A stretch of 64,000 nucleotides of DNA from Streptomyces sp. MMBL 11-1 (GCF_028622875.1 NZ_CP117709.1:434001-498000); one strand, 5' to 3'; positions 52,667 to 62,043 are shown, counted from the stretch's first letter. The notes: generated by a model not told the origin, from the letters alone. Translations and numbers: made by a program.

Positions 52667-54418
52667 CTACTGCCCCATCTCGTACGCCCCCGACAGCGCC
52701 TCGACGCGTTCCCAGATCCGCCCCGAACGGGCCGCGTCGACGACGGGTCGGCGTACCGCTCCGAGCGCCCAGCCCTGCTGGTCCTCGGTGGCGGAGTCCT
52801 TGCCGTGCAGTTCGACGGCGTGGGCGGAGAAGTCGCGTACGAGCACGGCGAACAGTTCGTCGAGCAGCTCCTCGTCCAGGCCGGTCAGGCGGGCCTGCTC
52901 CAGGATCAGCTGGCCGTGGACGACGAGCGCGAACAACTGGCCGACGGCGAGCAGGAGATCGAGGTCACGGCTCTGCTCCTCGTCGGGGGCGGCCGTCTCG
53001 ACGAAGGCGCACAGGGCGTCCGCCTGCTCACGGAAGCGGGCGACGTTCGGCACCTCGGCGTACGCGTCGAACGCGGGGCGCCAGTCGTGGAAGCGTACGG
53101 AGCCGAGGCCGCGCGCCGGGCCCTGCTGGAAGAGGAACGCGTCGTCGGCGGCGTCCAGGCGCGTCGGGACGGCCGGGAAGTCGACCGGGTTCAGCAGGTG
53201 GTTGCGCATGAACTTGAGGATCAGCGCGAGGTTCACGTGGACCGTGCCCTCCAGCTTCGGCAGGCCCCGGATCTCGACGGCGGCCTGCGCGAAGTAGTTG
53301 TCCTTCTCGAAGCCCTTGGCGGCGATGACGTCCCACATGAGGTCGATCACCTTCTCGCCCTCCGTGGTCACCTTCATCTTCGTCATCGGGTTGAAGAGCA
53401 GGTAGCGGCGGTCCTCGGGCCCGGCGGAGCGGAAGTAGTCGACGGCGCGGTCGCTGAACAGCTTCATTCCGACGAGCCGGACGTAGGCGTCGGTCAGCTC
53501 GCGGCGCACGTGCGGGAAGGCGGTGACGGGGCGGCCGTACAGGATGCGGTTGCTCGCGTGGGTGACTGCCTCGTACATCGCGTGCTCGCAGATGCCGATG
53601 GAGGCGGTGCAGAGGTTGAACTTGCCGACGTTGACGGTGTTGAGCGCGGCGTCGAAGGCGGCTCGGCCCGTGTGCAGGATGTCGGCGGGGGCCACCGGAT
53701 AGCCGTCGAGGCGGAACTCGCTGACGTACTTGGAGGAGTCGACGACGTTCTTCACCAGGTGGTACGCCCCGTGGCGGCTGTCGGCCGCGAAGAAGACGTA
53801 ACCGTCGGGGCCCTCGACGTCCGTGCGCCGGCCGAAGACGGAGACGAGGCCGGCGGCGTTGCCGTTGCCGATGTAGTACTTGGAGCCGGAGGCCCGGAAG
53901 CCGCCGTCGACCTCGCTGTCCGGCTCCAGCAGCATGTCGGTGGAGTAGATGTCGGCGCCGTGGGTCTTCTCGGAGAGGCCGAAGGCGAACACCTCGCCCT
54001 GGGAGAGGAGTTCGGCCGCCCGTTCGCGGGCCGCGGCGTTGTCGCTCTGCCAGACCGGGCCGAGGCCGAGGATGGTCACCTGCCAGGCGTACCAGTAGTC
54101 CAGGCCGTAGAACCCGAAGATCTCGTTGAGCGCGGCGATCCGGGCGGTGTCCCAGCGCCGGTCCTCGCCCGCCGCGGAGGACGGGGCGGAGGACGTGGCG
54201 GAGACGGGGGTGAGGAAGGTGGCGAACAGCCCCTCCTTCGCGGAGAAGGCGAGAAAGTCGCCGAGCCAGGCGCGGGAGCGGTAGTCCTCGATCAGCCGGC
54301 GCTTGCCGCGCGCCTCGAACCAGTCGACGGTGGCGCGCAGCAGCCTGCGGGTCTCCGGGTCGAAGTGCTGGGGATCGTAGGTGTGCGGGTTGAACAGCGG
54401 GGACGCGGACTCAGCCAT
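52667..54418 (-). CDS. Acyl-CoA dehydrogenase/oxidase family protein
   Basis: 583 residues from ATG 54418. FAD-binding acyl-CoA oxidoreductase: FAFGLSEKTHGADIYSTDML matches the ALTE.HGS flavin/substrate strand, SKYYIGNGNAAG the middle beta domain, and IGICEHAMYEAVTHASNR the C-terminal helical domain. Its length (583) is closer to acyl-CoA oxidases or long acyl-CoA dehydrogenases than the usual 380. It oxidises the alpha-beta bond of an acyl-CoA. Gene 62 bases downstream of a PadR regulator, whose operator probably governs both. Confidence 0.88.
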   Translation of the reverse strand: MAESASPLFNPHTYDPQHFDPETRRLLRATVDWFEARGKRRLIEDYRSRAWLGDFLAFSAKEGLFATFLTPVSATSSAPSSAAGEDRRWDTARIAALNEIFGFYGLDYWYAWQVTILGLGPVWQSDNAAARERAAELLSQGEVFAFGLSEKTHGADIYSTDMLLEPDSEVDGGFRASGSKYYIGNGNAAGLVSVFGRRTDVEGPDGYVFFAADSRHGAYHLVKNVVDSSKYVSEFRLDGYPVAPADILHTGRAAFDAALNTVNVGKFNLCTASIGICEHAMYEAVTHASNRILYGRPVTAFPHVRRELTDAYVRLVGMKLFSDRAVDYFRSAGPEDRRYLLFNPMTKMKVTTEGEKVIDLMWDVIAAKGFEKDNYFAQAAVEIRGLPKLEGTVHVNLALILKFMRNHLLNPVDFPAVPTRLDAADDAFLFQQGPARGLGSVRFHDWRPAFDAYAEVPNVARFREQADALCAFVETAAPDEEQSRDLDLLLAVGQLFALVVHGQLILEQARLTGLDEELLDELFAVLVRDFSAHAVELHGKDSATEDQQGWALGAVRRPVVDAARSGRIWERVEALSGAYEMGQ

Positions 54419-54480
54419 GGCGGTGCCTTCCCGAAGGGTGAGGGTCGTGGTGGTTACGGAGGTGGCGGCCGGGGCGCCGT

Positions 54481-55047
54481 TCAGGCGTCCGGCCCCGGGG
54501 CCGCGAGGCGGTTGAGGGTGTCGAGCACGTCGTCGAGCCAGGCGACCGTCATGCGCTCGAACGCGATGCCGCCGCGCAGCACGACGTGCTGGAGTTCCTG
54601 GCCGGCGTCCAAGGACGCGGGGGCGTCGGGCCCGGTGAAGTCGCGCAGTTCCCCGGCGAGGTAGTGCGCGAGCCGGTCCCGGTGCACCTGGTGGTGCCGC
54701 TCGACCTCGCGGATCAGGGCGGCCGGGTCGTCGAAGGCCGCGCCCCGGATCTTCACGGCGAGGTCGTGCCGGAGGCTCTCCGGTTCGATCGGCTTGTGCA
54801 GCCACGCGGCGAGGGCCGAACGGCCGGGCCCGGTGACGGAGTATTCCTTCTTGTCCGGCCGGCCCTCCTGCGGCACCTCGCGCACGAGGAGCAGGCCGTC
54901 GGTCACCATCCGACCGAGCACGCGGTAGATCTGCTGGTGGGTGGCGGTCCAGAAGTAGCCGATGGACCGCTCGAACCGCCGGGCCAGCTCATAGCCGGAG
55001 CCGGGCTGCTCCAGCAGGGAGACGAGGATCGCGTGGTCGAGGGCCAT
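54481..55047 (-). CDS. PadR family transcriptional regulator
   Basis: 188 residues. Winged helix N-terminus (about 3-85: LDHAILVSLLEQPGSGYELA, HQQIYRVLGRMVTDGLLLV, GRPDKKEYSVTGPGR) and a C-terminal helical dimerisation domain (PadR_C, about 95-180) with HHQVHRDRLAHYL. PadR proteins repress genes for phenolics, lipids or efflux. The perfect operator 12 bases before its start implies autoregulation and control of the acyl-CoA dehydrogenase. Confidence 0.93.
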   Translation of the reverse strand: MALDHAILVSLLEQPGSGYELARRFERSIGYFWTATHQQIYRVLGRMVTDGLLLVREVPQEGRPDKKEYSVTGPGRSALAAWLHKPIEPESLRHDLAVKIRGAAFDDPAALIREVERHHQVHRDRLAHYLAGELRDFTGPDAPASLDAGQELQHVVLRGGIAFERMTVAWLDDVLDTLNRLAAPGPDA

Positions 55048-55058
55048 ACCGCAATCCT

Positions 55059-55080
55059 TCTATGCAACTCGTTGCATAGA
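55059..55080. promoter_or_regulatory. PadR operator
   Basis: TCTATGCAAC-TC-GTTGCATAGA: a perfect 10-bp inverted repeat with a two-base centre, containing the ATGC/GCAT half-sites typical of PadR boxes. It lies directly upstream of the PadR ATG (minus strand). Confidence 0.85.
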
Positions 55081-55223
55081 CAAGTCGAGGAGCCCCGGTG
55101 AGACACGGCTCACCCGGGCCCGGCCGGGCTCACCGCCGGGACCGCGGGCGCCCCCGGCGGCACATCACCGGCCCGAGCCGATGCGCGTGATTGATCCACA
55201 CCGCCCCCGGGAAAGCGTGCAGA

Positions 55224-56696
55224 ATGACTCCGAACCATCACGAAGCACCCGTTCTCGATGCCCTCGCCGCCTACCACGAGCGGGACGAACTGGGCTTCTC
55301 GCCGCCCGGTCACAAGCAGGCCCGGGGCGCGTCCCCCGCGGTGCGCTCCCTGCTGGGGGACGCGGTGTTCTACGGAGACGTGCTCGCCACGGGCGGGCTG
55401 GACGACCGGCGGGAGAGGTCCGGTGTGCTGCGGCGCGCGGAGAAGCTCATGGCGGACGCCGTTCACGCGGAGCACACGTTCTTCTCCACCTGCGGCAGTT
55501 CCCTCTCGGTGAAGGCCGCCATGCTGAGTGTCGCCGCCCCTCATCGGAAGCTGCTGGTCGGCCGCGACGCGCACAAGTCCGTCATCGCCGGCCTCATCCT
55601 GTCCGGTGTCGAGCCCGTCTGGCTGGAGCCCCAGTGGGACGCGGAGCGCCACCTGGCGCACCCGCCGTCGCCCGCGACCCTGGAGGCGGCCTTCGCGGAG
55701 CACCCCGACGCGTGCGGCGCCCTGGTCACAAGCCCCACCCCGTACGGAACGGCGGCCGATCTGCGCGCGATGGCCGACGTCTGCCACCGACGCGGCAAGC
55801 CGCTGATCGTCGACGAGGCCTGGGGCGCCCATCTGCCGTTCCACCCGGACCTGCCCTCCTGGGCGATGGACGCGGGCGCGGACGTCTGCGTCACCAGCAT
55901 CCACAAGATGGGCAGCGGACTGGAACAGGGTTCCGTCTTCCACCTCCAGGGCGATCTGGTGGACCACGACACCCTGGCCTCGCGCGCGGACCTCCTCGGC
56001 ACCACCAGCCCGTCCGTACTGCTCTACGCGGGAATCGACGGCTGGCGCCGCCAGATGGCCCTGGACGGGCAGGATCTGCTCTCCCGGGCCCTGGAACTCA
56101 CCGCGGGGGTGCGCGAGAGCATCGAGCGGATCGACGGGATGCACGTCAACGGGGAGGAGGACTTCTGCGGACCCGGCGCCGCCGCCGAGTTCGACCCCCT
56201 GCCCGTGATCATCGATGTCGAGGGGCTGGGCACCACCGGCTACCGGGCGGCCGACTGGCTGCGCCGGCATCACCGGATCGACATGCACCTCGTGGACCAC
56301 CGCCGGATCAGCGCCCAGTTCACCCACGCCGACGACGCGACCACCGCCGACCGCCTCCTGACCGCGCTGCGGGACCTCTCCCGGAACGCGCACGCGCTCC
56401 GTCCCGCCCCTCAGGTGGACGTACCCACGCCGGAGGAACTCCGCCCCGTCCAGGACTGCCTCCCTCGCGACGCCTACTTCGCCGCGACGGAGGACGTCCC
56501 GGCCGCGAAGGCCGTGGGGCGGGTCGCCGCCGAGATGATGACGCCGTACCCTCCCGGCATTCCCGCCGTGCTGCCGGGTGAGCGGATCACCGAACCCCTG
56601 CTGCGCTATCTGCGCTCCGGGGTCGAGGCGGGCATGAACGTGCCCGACCCGGCGGATCCGACCCTGGAGACCGTCCGGGTGCGGGCCGAGCGGTAG
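55224..56696 (+). CDS. Orn/Lys/Arg decarboxylase-family PLP enzyme
   Basis: 490 residues from ATG 55224 (GTG 55191 is a longer option). Fold type I with PPGHKQARG substrate motif near the N-terminus (about 32), EHTFFSTCGSSLSVKAAMLS, DEAWGAH (cofactor Asp) and SIHKMGSGLEQG with PLP-lysine Lys228. C-terminal YPPGIPAVLPGERI is the family signature. Length matches the short group lacking the response-regulator-like wing domain. Likely makes a diamine or agmatine, but some short members are aminotransferase-like. It is followed by a hairpin and the convergent hydrolase gene. Confidence 0.9.
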   Translation: MTPNHHEAPVLDALAAYHERDELGFSPPGHKQARGASPAVRSLLGDAVFYGDVLATGGLDDRRERSGVLRRAEKLMADAVHAEHTFFSTCGSSLSVKAAMLSVAAPHRKLLVGRDAHKSVIAGLILSGVEPVWLEPQWDAERHLAHPPSPATLEAAFAEHPDACGALVTSPTPYGTAADLRAMADVCHRRGKPLIVDEAWGAHLPFHPDLPSWAMDAGADVCVTSIHKMGSGLEQGSVFHLQGDLVDHDTLASRADLLGTTSPSVLLYAGIDGWRRQMALDGQDLLSRALELTAGVRESIERIDGMHVNGEEDFCGPGAAAEFDPLPVIIDVEGLGTTGYRAADWLRRHHRIDMHLVDHRRISAQFTHADDATTADRLLTALRDLSRNAHALRPAPQVDVPTPEELRPVQDCLPRDAYFAATEDVPAAKAVGRVAAEMMTPYPPGIPAVLPGERITEPLLRYLRSGVEAGMNVPDPADPTLETVRVRAER

Positions 56697-56749
56697 GGCC
56701 GCCGGGCGCGCCGAGGACGGCGGCGCTCCGCCCGGACGGGCCGAAGAGG

Positions 56750-56789
56750 GGGCGGGCCCCGGTGGTGACCGGCACGTCCGGGCCCGCCC
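56750..56789. terminator. Hairpin between decarboxylase and hydrolase genes
   Basis: GGGCGGGCCC (56750-56759) pairs with GGGCCCGCCC (56780-56789) around a 20-base loop, just before the hydrolase stop codon. Confidence 0.55.
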
Positions 56790-56803
56790 TCCCCGCCGTG
56801 CCG

Positions 56804-58837
56804 TCAGGCCAGATCCCGGGGAACGGTCTCGTTCCAGGTGCGGGAGAAGACCCGGCGGCCGTCCTCGTAGCCGTCCAGGGTGGCGTCGACGCTGAACTCG
56901 TCCGCGTTCGCCGTCAGGACGGTGCTCGTCTCGACCCGCACGTCCCAGCCGGGCCGGGAGAACCGCATGGTCCACGCGGACCGGCCGCTCGGCGAGGTGA
57001 AGTCGTCGGCCACGGAGGTGTACTTCTCACAGGCCCGCAGCCCCACCTCGATGCCGTTCTCCTCGTACCGCTGCCTGCCCCGGTCCTTCACGATGTCGAG
57101 GGCCGAGTGGTAGTCCACCAGGCTCCTGGAGACGTTCCAGGCCTGCTCGGGCTCGCTCAGCCGGGTGACGGGGGGCGGCCGGCAGCCCTCCGGCTCCCCG
57201 AAGCCCGTCCGGGGCATGCCGTCCGGCTCCTCGGTGGGACGCACGGGCAGGATCAGTTCACCGCCGTCCTCATGGACGGTGAGCAGGACGGGTTCCGGCG
57301 CCGGCCACACCAGGGGCCAGTACGAGGTCGAGAGGGAGAGCCGGACGCGGTGGCCGGGCGGGAACGCCTGGGCGACCCCGTTCAGCGGGATCCGGACGCG
57401 GCAGCGCCGGCCGGGCTCCAGTGGTTCGGGGTGCTCGTCGCTCTCGCGGTGGGTCAGGTTCAGCACGCCGTACGTCACCCGGGTGGCGCTGCCGTCGGGC
57501 GCGACGTCGGAGATCCTGGCCGTGACCTGGGCGACCGGGGCGGAGGCGGAGACCTCCAGGCCGACGGAGGGCGAGCCGAGGATCTCCAGTCGGTCGGCAA
57601 GCGGTTCGGTCTCGAAGACCAGGGAGCCGCCGTCCTCCTCGCGCTGGTCGTAGGGCAGATCCGGCGGAGCGTTGTACGAGGCCCACTTGCCGGCGAACTG
57701 GCCGACGGACAGCGGCGACCGGACGGTGCGGGTCCGGCCTCGCGGGAGGGGCTCCTCGTCGTCCGCCGTCACGATGGTGGAACCCCGCAGCGGGTGCGCC
57801 ACTTCCGTGATCCGCGGTGACGGCCAGGAGGGCTCGGCGACCCAGCGGCCGGGGCGTTCCTCGTAGGACGTGGACGGCGGGACGCTCTCCTGCATCCATG
57901 CCTGGAGCATCGGCCCGTCCATCACCCCGTTGTCGATGCCCTTGAGCCAGTGGTCCCACCACTTGACGACTTCCTGGAGGTAGCCGATGGCCGGGCCGGG
58001 CTCCCCGAGGTGCGGCAGCTTGTGGGACCAGGGGCCGATCAGCCCCTTGCGCGGGACGTCCACATGCGCCAGGAGCCGGGTGACGGCGTTGGAGTAGCCG
58101 TCCGCCCAGCCGCTGGAGGCCAGGACGGGGCAGCGAAGCCTGCTGTAGTCCTCGTTGAGCGAGGCGTGCTGCCAGTAGGAGTCACGGTGCGGGTGGCGGA
58201 GCCATTCGAGGACCCAGGGCCGGGCGGCCTCCAGCCGTTCCCGCCACATGTCGCGCCACCGCTCCCCCACCACGTCGGGGTCGGGTGGGCAGGTGGCGTA
58301 GGCGAACATCGTCCCGGCTTCGGCGAGGTTGTCGGAGAGCATGGCGCCACCGAGGTAGTGCATGTCGTCCGCGTACCGGTTGTCGGTGAAGGAGGCGATG
58401 ACGATGGCCTTCAGGCTCTCGGGCCGCCGGGCCGCCGTCTGGAGCGCGGCGAAGGCTCCCCAGGAGATGCCCATCATGCCGGTCCTCCCGTCGCACCAGG
58501 GCTGCGCGGCGACCCAGGCCAGCACCTCCTCCGTGTCGCGCTGTTCCTGCTCCAGGTACTCGTCCAGGAGCACGCCCTCCGACTCCCCCGTCCCCCGCAG
58601 GTCCACGCGTACGCAGGCGTAGCCGTGGCCCGCGATGTACGGATGGTGGATGGCGTCACGGGTCGAGGTGAGGTCGTTCTTGCGGTAGGGGACGCACTCC
58701 ACGACCGCGGGGACCGGCTCCCCGTCGGACGAGACGGGCCGCCAGATCCTCGCCGACAGGCGTACCCCGTCCCCCATGGTGATGGTGACGTGCTTCTCTT
58801 CCCTCGTCTCGTGAGGGAACTGCTCGACGTATCGCAT
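56804..58837 (-). CDS. CocE/NonD family hydrolase (X-Pro dipeptidyl-peptidase-like)
   Basis: 677 residues from ATG 58837; AGGAAGGAAG lies upstream. Alpha/beta-hydrolase domain with nucleophile Ser125 in GISWG, then ASSGWADGYSNA (acid) and IGPWSHK (His), a helical cap, and a C-terminal jelly-roll domain (about 400-600: GPWS... to LSLSTSYWPL). No signal peptide, so cytoplasmic. The family cleaves esters or X-Pro peptide bonds. It follows an ATP-grasp ligase gene by 56 bases, so it may hydrolyse that enzyme's product or a related amide. Confidence 0.88.
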   Translation of the reverse strand: MRYVEQFPHETREEKHVTITMGDGVRLSARIWRPVSSDGEPVPAVVECVPYRKNDLTSTRDAIHHPYIAGHGYACVRVDLRGTGESEGVLLDEYLEQEQRDTEEVLAWVAAQPWCDGRTGMMGISWGAFAALQTAARRPESLKAIVIASFTDNRYADDMHYLGGAMLSDNLAEAGTMFAYATCPPDPDVVGERWRDMWRERLEAARPWVLEWLRHPHRDSYWQHASLNEDYSRLRCPVLASSGWADGYSNAVTRLLAHVDVPRKGLIGPWSHKLPHLGEPGPAIGYLQEVVKWWDHWLKGIDNGVMDGPMLQAWMQESVPPSTSYEERPGRWVAEPSWPSPRITEVAHPLRGSTIVTADDEEPLPRGRTRTVRSPLSVGQFAGKWASYNAPPDLPYDQREEDGGSLVFETEPLADRLEILGSPSVGLEVSASAPVAQVTARISDVAPDGSATRVTYGVLNLTHRESDEHPEPLEPGRRCRVRIPLNGVAQAFPPGHRVRLSLSTSYWPLVWPAPEPVLLTVHEDGGELILPVRPTEEPDGMPRTGFGEPEGCRPPPVTRLSEPEQAWNVSRSLVDYHSALDIVKDRGRQRYEENGIEVGLRACEKYTSVADDFTSPSGRSAWTMRFSRPGWDVRVETSTVLTANADEFSVDATLDGYEDGRRVFSRTWNETVPRDLA

Positions 58838-58893
58838 GCGGGCAGCGGCTTCCTTCCTGACGTCGGGTCCGGGGGGCACGGATACCCGGGACG

Positions 58894-60210
58894 TCACGAT
58901 GAATTCCGGCCGCGCCCGCCCGGTCGTGTGTCGTCGAAACGCAGGCCGAGGGCGGCGACGCACGCGTCGAACTTGCGGCGCAGGTCGTCCTCGTCGTCGC
59001 CGCCGGTGAAGATGTGGGCGACCTCGTAGCTGTAGCTGTCCTGGCCCTTGACCGAGGAGAGCAGCTGGCCCTCGGTGGGGACCATGTCGATGTGGACGCC
59101 CGGGATGTCCCGCTCGATGGCGGCGATCTCCTCCGCGGTCGGCACCTGGTGGACGCGGCCTTCGCCGAACCAGCGGTAGTACCACTTGGCGGCCGTTTTG
59201 TAGCGGCCGCCCCCCGGCGGCAGGGCCGGGTCGCCGCCCAGGGCGAGCCGGAACATCCGGTGGTGGTTGGGCACACCGTCGACGAACGCGAACAGCTCCG
59301 CGTGCGACTGGGAGTGCCGGGGGTTGATCTCCAGCAGGCTGATGTCGCCGGTCTTCGGGTCGTAGAAGTACTCGATGCTGAAGGTCGCCGCGTCCATGCC
59401 GATCTGCCGCATGGTGCGTTCGCTGACCTCGTGCAGCCGCCGGATCACCGGGGCCGGAAGGGTACTGGGGTACTGGTGGCGCAGGAACGACGAGGAGTCC
59501 GGGTAGTTGATCGAGTCGAGCACGCCGTAGACAGTGACCTCGCCCCGGTGCGCGTAGCCCTCGACGGCCACCTGGATACCCGTCATGGCCTCCTCGGCCA
59601 GACAGACCTGCCCGCCGACCCCTGCCATCTCCGGGGGGAGTTCCAGCAGATCGAGTACGGCCTCGAAGGGCTTGCCCACCCGGGCTATTCCCTCGCGTAT
59701 CTCCGCGACCGCCGCCCGGAACTCCGCCATGTCCGAGACGCCGAACGCCAGCTCGGAGGAGTAGGCCAGTGCGGGCTTGAGCCACATGGGGAAGCTCATG
59801 CCGTCCGGCGGGCGAGGGTCGTCACTGTGCAGATCCACCATGCCGAAGCGGGGGTGCTCCTCGATGACCTTCCGCTGCTCCAGCCGGCTCCAGTACTTGT
59901 GCTCACACTTGACGACGGATTCCAGGCTGGTACTGGTCGTGCCGTACTCCTTGCTCAGCAGGGGTACGAGGGTGCTCACGGGAAAGTCCCAGTAACCGAC
60001 GATCGCGTCGATGTCACCGTCGTGCGCGTCGAGCACGGCCCGTGCCCGCGCCATCAGCTCCTCGACGGTGTTGCTGTCCTCCTGCAACTCCTTGACGCTG
60101 AGCAGCGGGTGCAGACGGTGGTCGTCGGCGTCCGGAACGGCCTCCAGCGTTCGCAGGTTGGCCTCGTCCATTCCGATGACGAAGATGTTCTTGCGCCGGT
60201 CTCGGGACAC
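58894..60210 (-). CDS. ATP-grasp ligase
   Basis: 438 residues from GTG 60210, with GAGAGGAG close upstream. An N-terminal domain (FVIGMDEANLRTLEAVP, about 10-100), then ATP-grasp with MWLKPALAYSSELAFGVSD (lysine), VAVEGYAHRGEVTVYGVLD and the metal/ATP motif ISLLEINPRHSQSHAE (about 310-325). Members form amide, thioester or peptide bonds from carboxylates with ATP. Product unknown. Co-directional with the hydrolase gene; together they may make and trim a small peptide or amide. Confidence 0.85.
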   Translation of the reverse strand: MSRDRRKNIFVIGMDEANLRTLEAVPDADDHRLHPLLSVKELQEDSNTVEELMARARAVLDAHDGDIDAIVGYWDFPVSTLVPLLSKEYGTTSTSLESVVKCEHKYWSRLEQRKVIEEHPRFGMVDLHSDDPRPPDGMSFPMWLKPALAYSSELAFGVSDMAEFRAAVAEIREGIARVGKPFEAVLDLLELPPEMAGVGGQVCLAEEAMTGIQVAVEGYAHRGEVTVYGVLDSINYPDSSSFLRHQYPSTLPAPVIRRLHEVSERTMRQIGMDAATFSIEYFYDPKTGDISLLEINPRHSQSHAELFAFVDGVPNHHRMFRLALGGDPALPPGGGRYKTAAKWYYRWFGEGRVHQVPTAEEIAAIERDIPGVHIDMVPTEGQLLSSVKGQDSYSYEVAHIFTGGDDEDDLRRKFDACVAALGLRFDDTRPGGRGRNSS

Positions 60211-60415
60211 GGGGTCTCCTCTCGCACGGGTCCGTCGGGATCTGCGCCGTCTACCCACGCGCGGACGTTCAAACGGGGCCCGGCCCCTCCCGTTCGCCGG
60301 CGTACGCGGTGCTCGGGCGCCGGCCGGCCGGGAGAACAGCCGTCGGTGCCGCCCGCCGGCTTCGGGGTCGCCACACCTGAAGGACGCCTCCGGGGGCGGG
60401 ACAGCGGTGTGCGTT

Positions 60416-60439
60416 GTTTAGTGGGATCCGTACGGGAAA
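60416..60439 (+). promoter_or_regulatory. SigB-like stress promoter
   Basis: GTTT (60416-60419), 14-base spacer, GGGAAA (60434-60439). This resembles the Streptomyces SigB consensus (GNNT-N14-16-GGGTAC/T) in layout, though the -10 is GGGAAA. It lies 45 bases before the first gene of a stress-type trio. Confidence 0.45.
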
Positions 60440-60483
60440 CGCGGTGGTCGCTCCCGGAACCCACGAGAGAGCGGAGACATCCC

Positions 60484-60810
60484 ATGCCCGCTGGATCCAA
60501 CAAGAAGCGTGAACGGCAGTACGAGCACATCAAGGAGAGCCAGGAGGAACGGGGCGCCTCGAAGGGGCGTGCGAAGGAGATCGCGGCCCGGACCGTGAAC
60601 AAGCAGCGTGCCCGGTCCGGCGAGTCGGAGACGGCGAGCAAGACCTCCACACAGGACAAGAAGTCCGCCTATCAGCGTGGTGGCGAGCGCTCCCACAAGG
60701 GCGCGCAGGGTCCCACCAAGGACCAGCTCTACGAAGAGGCCAAGAAGAAGAACATCGACGGACGTTCCTCGATGAACAAGGAACAGCTCCGCAAGGCCCT
60801 CGGGCGCTGA
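60484..60810 (+). CDS. Plasmid-stabilisation-like basic protein
   Basis: 108 residues, highly charged: MPAGSNKKRERQYEHIKESQ, ASKGRAKEIAARTVNKQRAR, then a C-terminal SAP/Rho-N-like helix pair (TKDQLYEEAKKKNIDGRSSM, KEQLRKALGR). This sequence type is annotated in Streptomyces as plasmid stabilisation protein; the name is probably historical. It may bind nucleic acid in stressed or dormant cells. Predicted to be SigB-controlled. Confidence 0.82.
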   Translation: MPAGSNKKRERQYEHIKESQEERGASKGRAKEIAARTVNKQRARSGESETASKTSTQDKKSAYQRGGERSHKGAQGPTKDQLYEEAKKKNIDGRSSMNKEQLRKALGR

Positions 60811-60879
60811 CGCCCGACGTACGCCGAAGAGCGCCCATCAACGCCCAGGGCGGCCGCCCGGACGAGGGAGGAACAGGAC

Positions 60880-61353
60880 ATGCCCGCAGACGCGCGCGGC
60901 GACGATGTGTACCAGCCGCAGGACGACGACGGACAGGACCCGCCGAACGATGACCTAGACCTGCAGAACACGCTCGGCGAACGGGGTCTGGACGACCACA
61001 TGGAGGAGGGTTACTCCCCTCCCGAGCGTCCCTTGGGCGTGAACAAGTTCGGCACCACGGGGGCGGAGGAACACCGCGGTGAGTCCCTGGACCAGCGGCT
61101 CGCACAGGAGACCGCCGATGTGGAGCCGCCCCCCGGCGACGGCATCGGCGATCTCGCCGGGGGCGAGGGCGAACCCCTGGACGTGTCCGAGCGTGAGCCC
61201 CGGGCAGGCCGGCTGAGGGAGGCGGACGACGCGACCGGACGGGAGAGCGACGTCTTCGCCGAGGACGTGGGCATCGACGGCGGCGCCGCGTCGGCGGAGG
61301 AAGCGGCCGTCCATGTCACGGACGAGGCGGACGTCCAGGGGCGCGAAGCCTGA
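60880..61353 (+). CDS. DUF5709 family acidic protein
   Basis: 157 residues, strongly acidic. DDVYQPQDDDGQDPPNDDLD, GYSPPERPLGVNKFGTT and LDQRLAQETADV are the conserved DUF5709 blocks; the C-terminus has RLREADDATGRESDVFAEDV and AASAEEAAVHVTDE. Likely disordered and cytoplasmic; role unknown. It is preceded by GAGGGAGG and lies between the basic protein and the phosphatase in a probable stress operon. Confidence 0.85.
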   Translation: MPADARGDDVYQPQDDDGQDPPNDDLDLQNTLGERGLDDHMEEGYSPPERPLGVNKFGTTGAEEHRGESLDQRLAQETADVEPPPGDGIGDLAGGEGEPLDVSEREPRAGRLREADDATGRESDVFAEDVGIDGGAASAEEAAVHVTDEADVQGREA

Positions 61354-61374
61354 CGGCGGGAGAAACGGGAGACC

Positions 61375-62043
61375 ATGGCAGGCGCGGCGATCTTCGATGT
61401 GGACGGCACGCTCACCGACACCAACCACCTCCATGTGGTGGCGTGGTGGGAGGCCTTCCGGCAGGCCGGGCACACCGTGCCGATGCCGGACATCCACCGG
61501 GCCGTCGGCCTCGGCTCCGGTGATCTGATCGAGCGGCTGCTGGGGTCCGACCGGGACCCCGGGCAGGATGCCGACATCAGCTCCGCCCACACCGTGCTCT
61601 ACGCGACGTATTTCGACCGCCTCCCCGCCTTCCGGGGTGCGGGCGAGCTGCTGCGCACGCTGGCCGGACGCGACTGGCGGGTCGTTCTCGCCACGTCGGC
61701 GAGCGGGGCGGAACTGGCGGCGCTGCGGCGTGCGGTGGACGCGGACGACGCGATCTCGGCCACGGCGAGCTCGGACGACGTCGACCGGGGCAAACCCTCC
61801 CCGGAGCCCGTGGAGCTGGCCTGCTGGCTGGCCGGGGTCGACGCGGAGCAGGCGGTCTTCGTGGGTGACACCGTGTGGGACATGGAGGCGGCGGCCCGCG
61901 CGGGCGTGGGCGCGGTGGCCCTCCTGTCGGGCGGTATCCCGCGCGCCGACCTGGAGCGGGCGGGGGCGGAAGCGGTCTACCGGGACGTCGCAGAGCTGCT
62001 CGACCGCCTCGACGAGAGCCCTTTCGGGCCGGGCCCCGACTGA
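61375..62043 (+). CDS. HAD family phosphatase
   Basis: 222 residues. FDVDGT with Asp8 and Asp10, motif II VLATSAS, motif III lysine in RGKPSPEPV, motif IV VFVGDTVWDM. A small cap sits between motifs I and II, as in subfamily IA. Substrate unknown. It begins 21 bases after the DUF5709 stop and is probably in the same operon. Distinct from the HAD gene at 5833. Confidence 0.88.
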   Translation: MAGAAIFDVDGTLTDTNHLHVVAWWEAFRQAGHTVPMPDIHRAVGLGSGDLIERLLGSDRDPGQDADISSAHTVLYATYFDRLPAFRGAGELLRTLAGRDWRVVLATSASGAELAALRRAVDADDAISATASSDDVDRGKPSPEPVELACWLAGVDAEQAVFVGDTVWDMEAAARAGVGAVALLSGGIPRADLERAGAEAVYRDVAELLDRLDESPFGPGPD

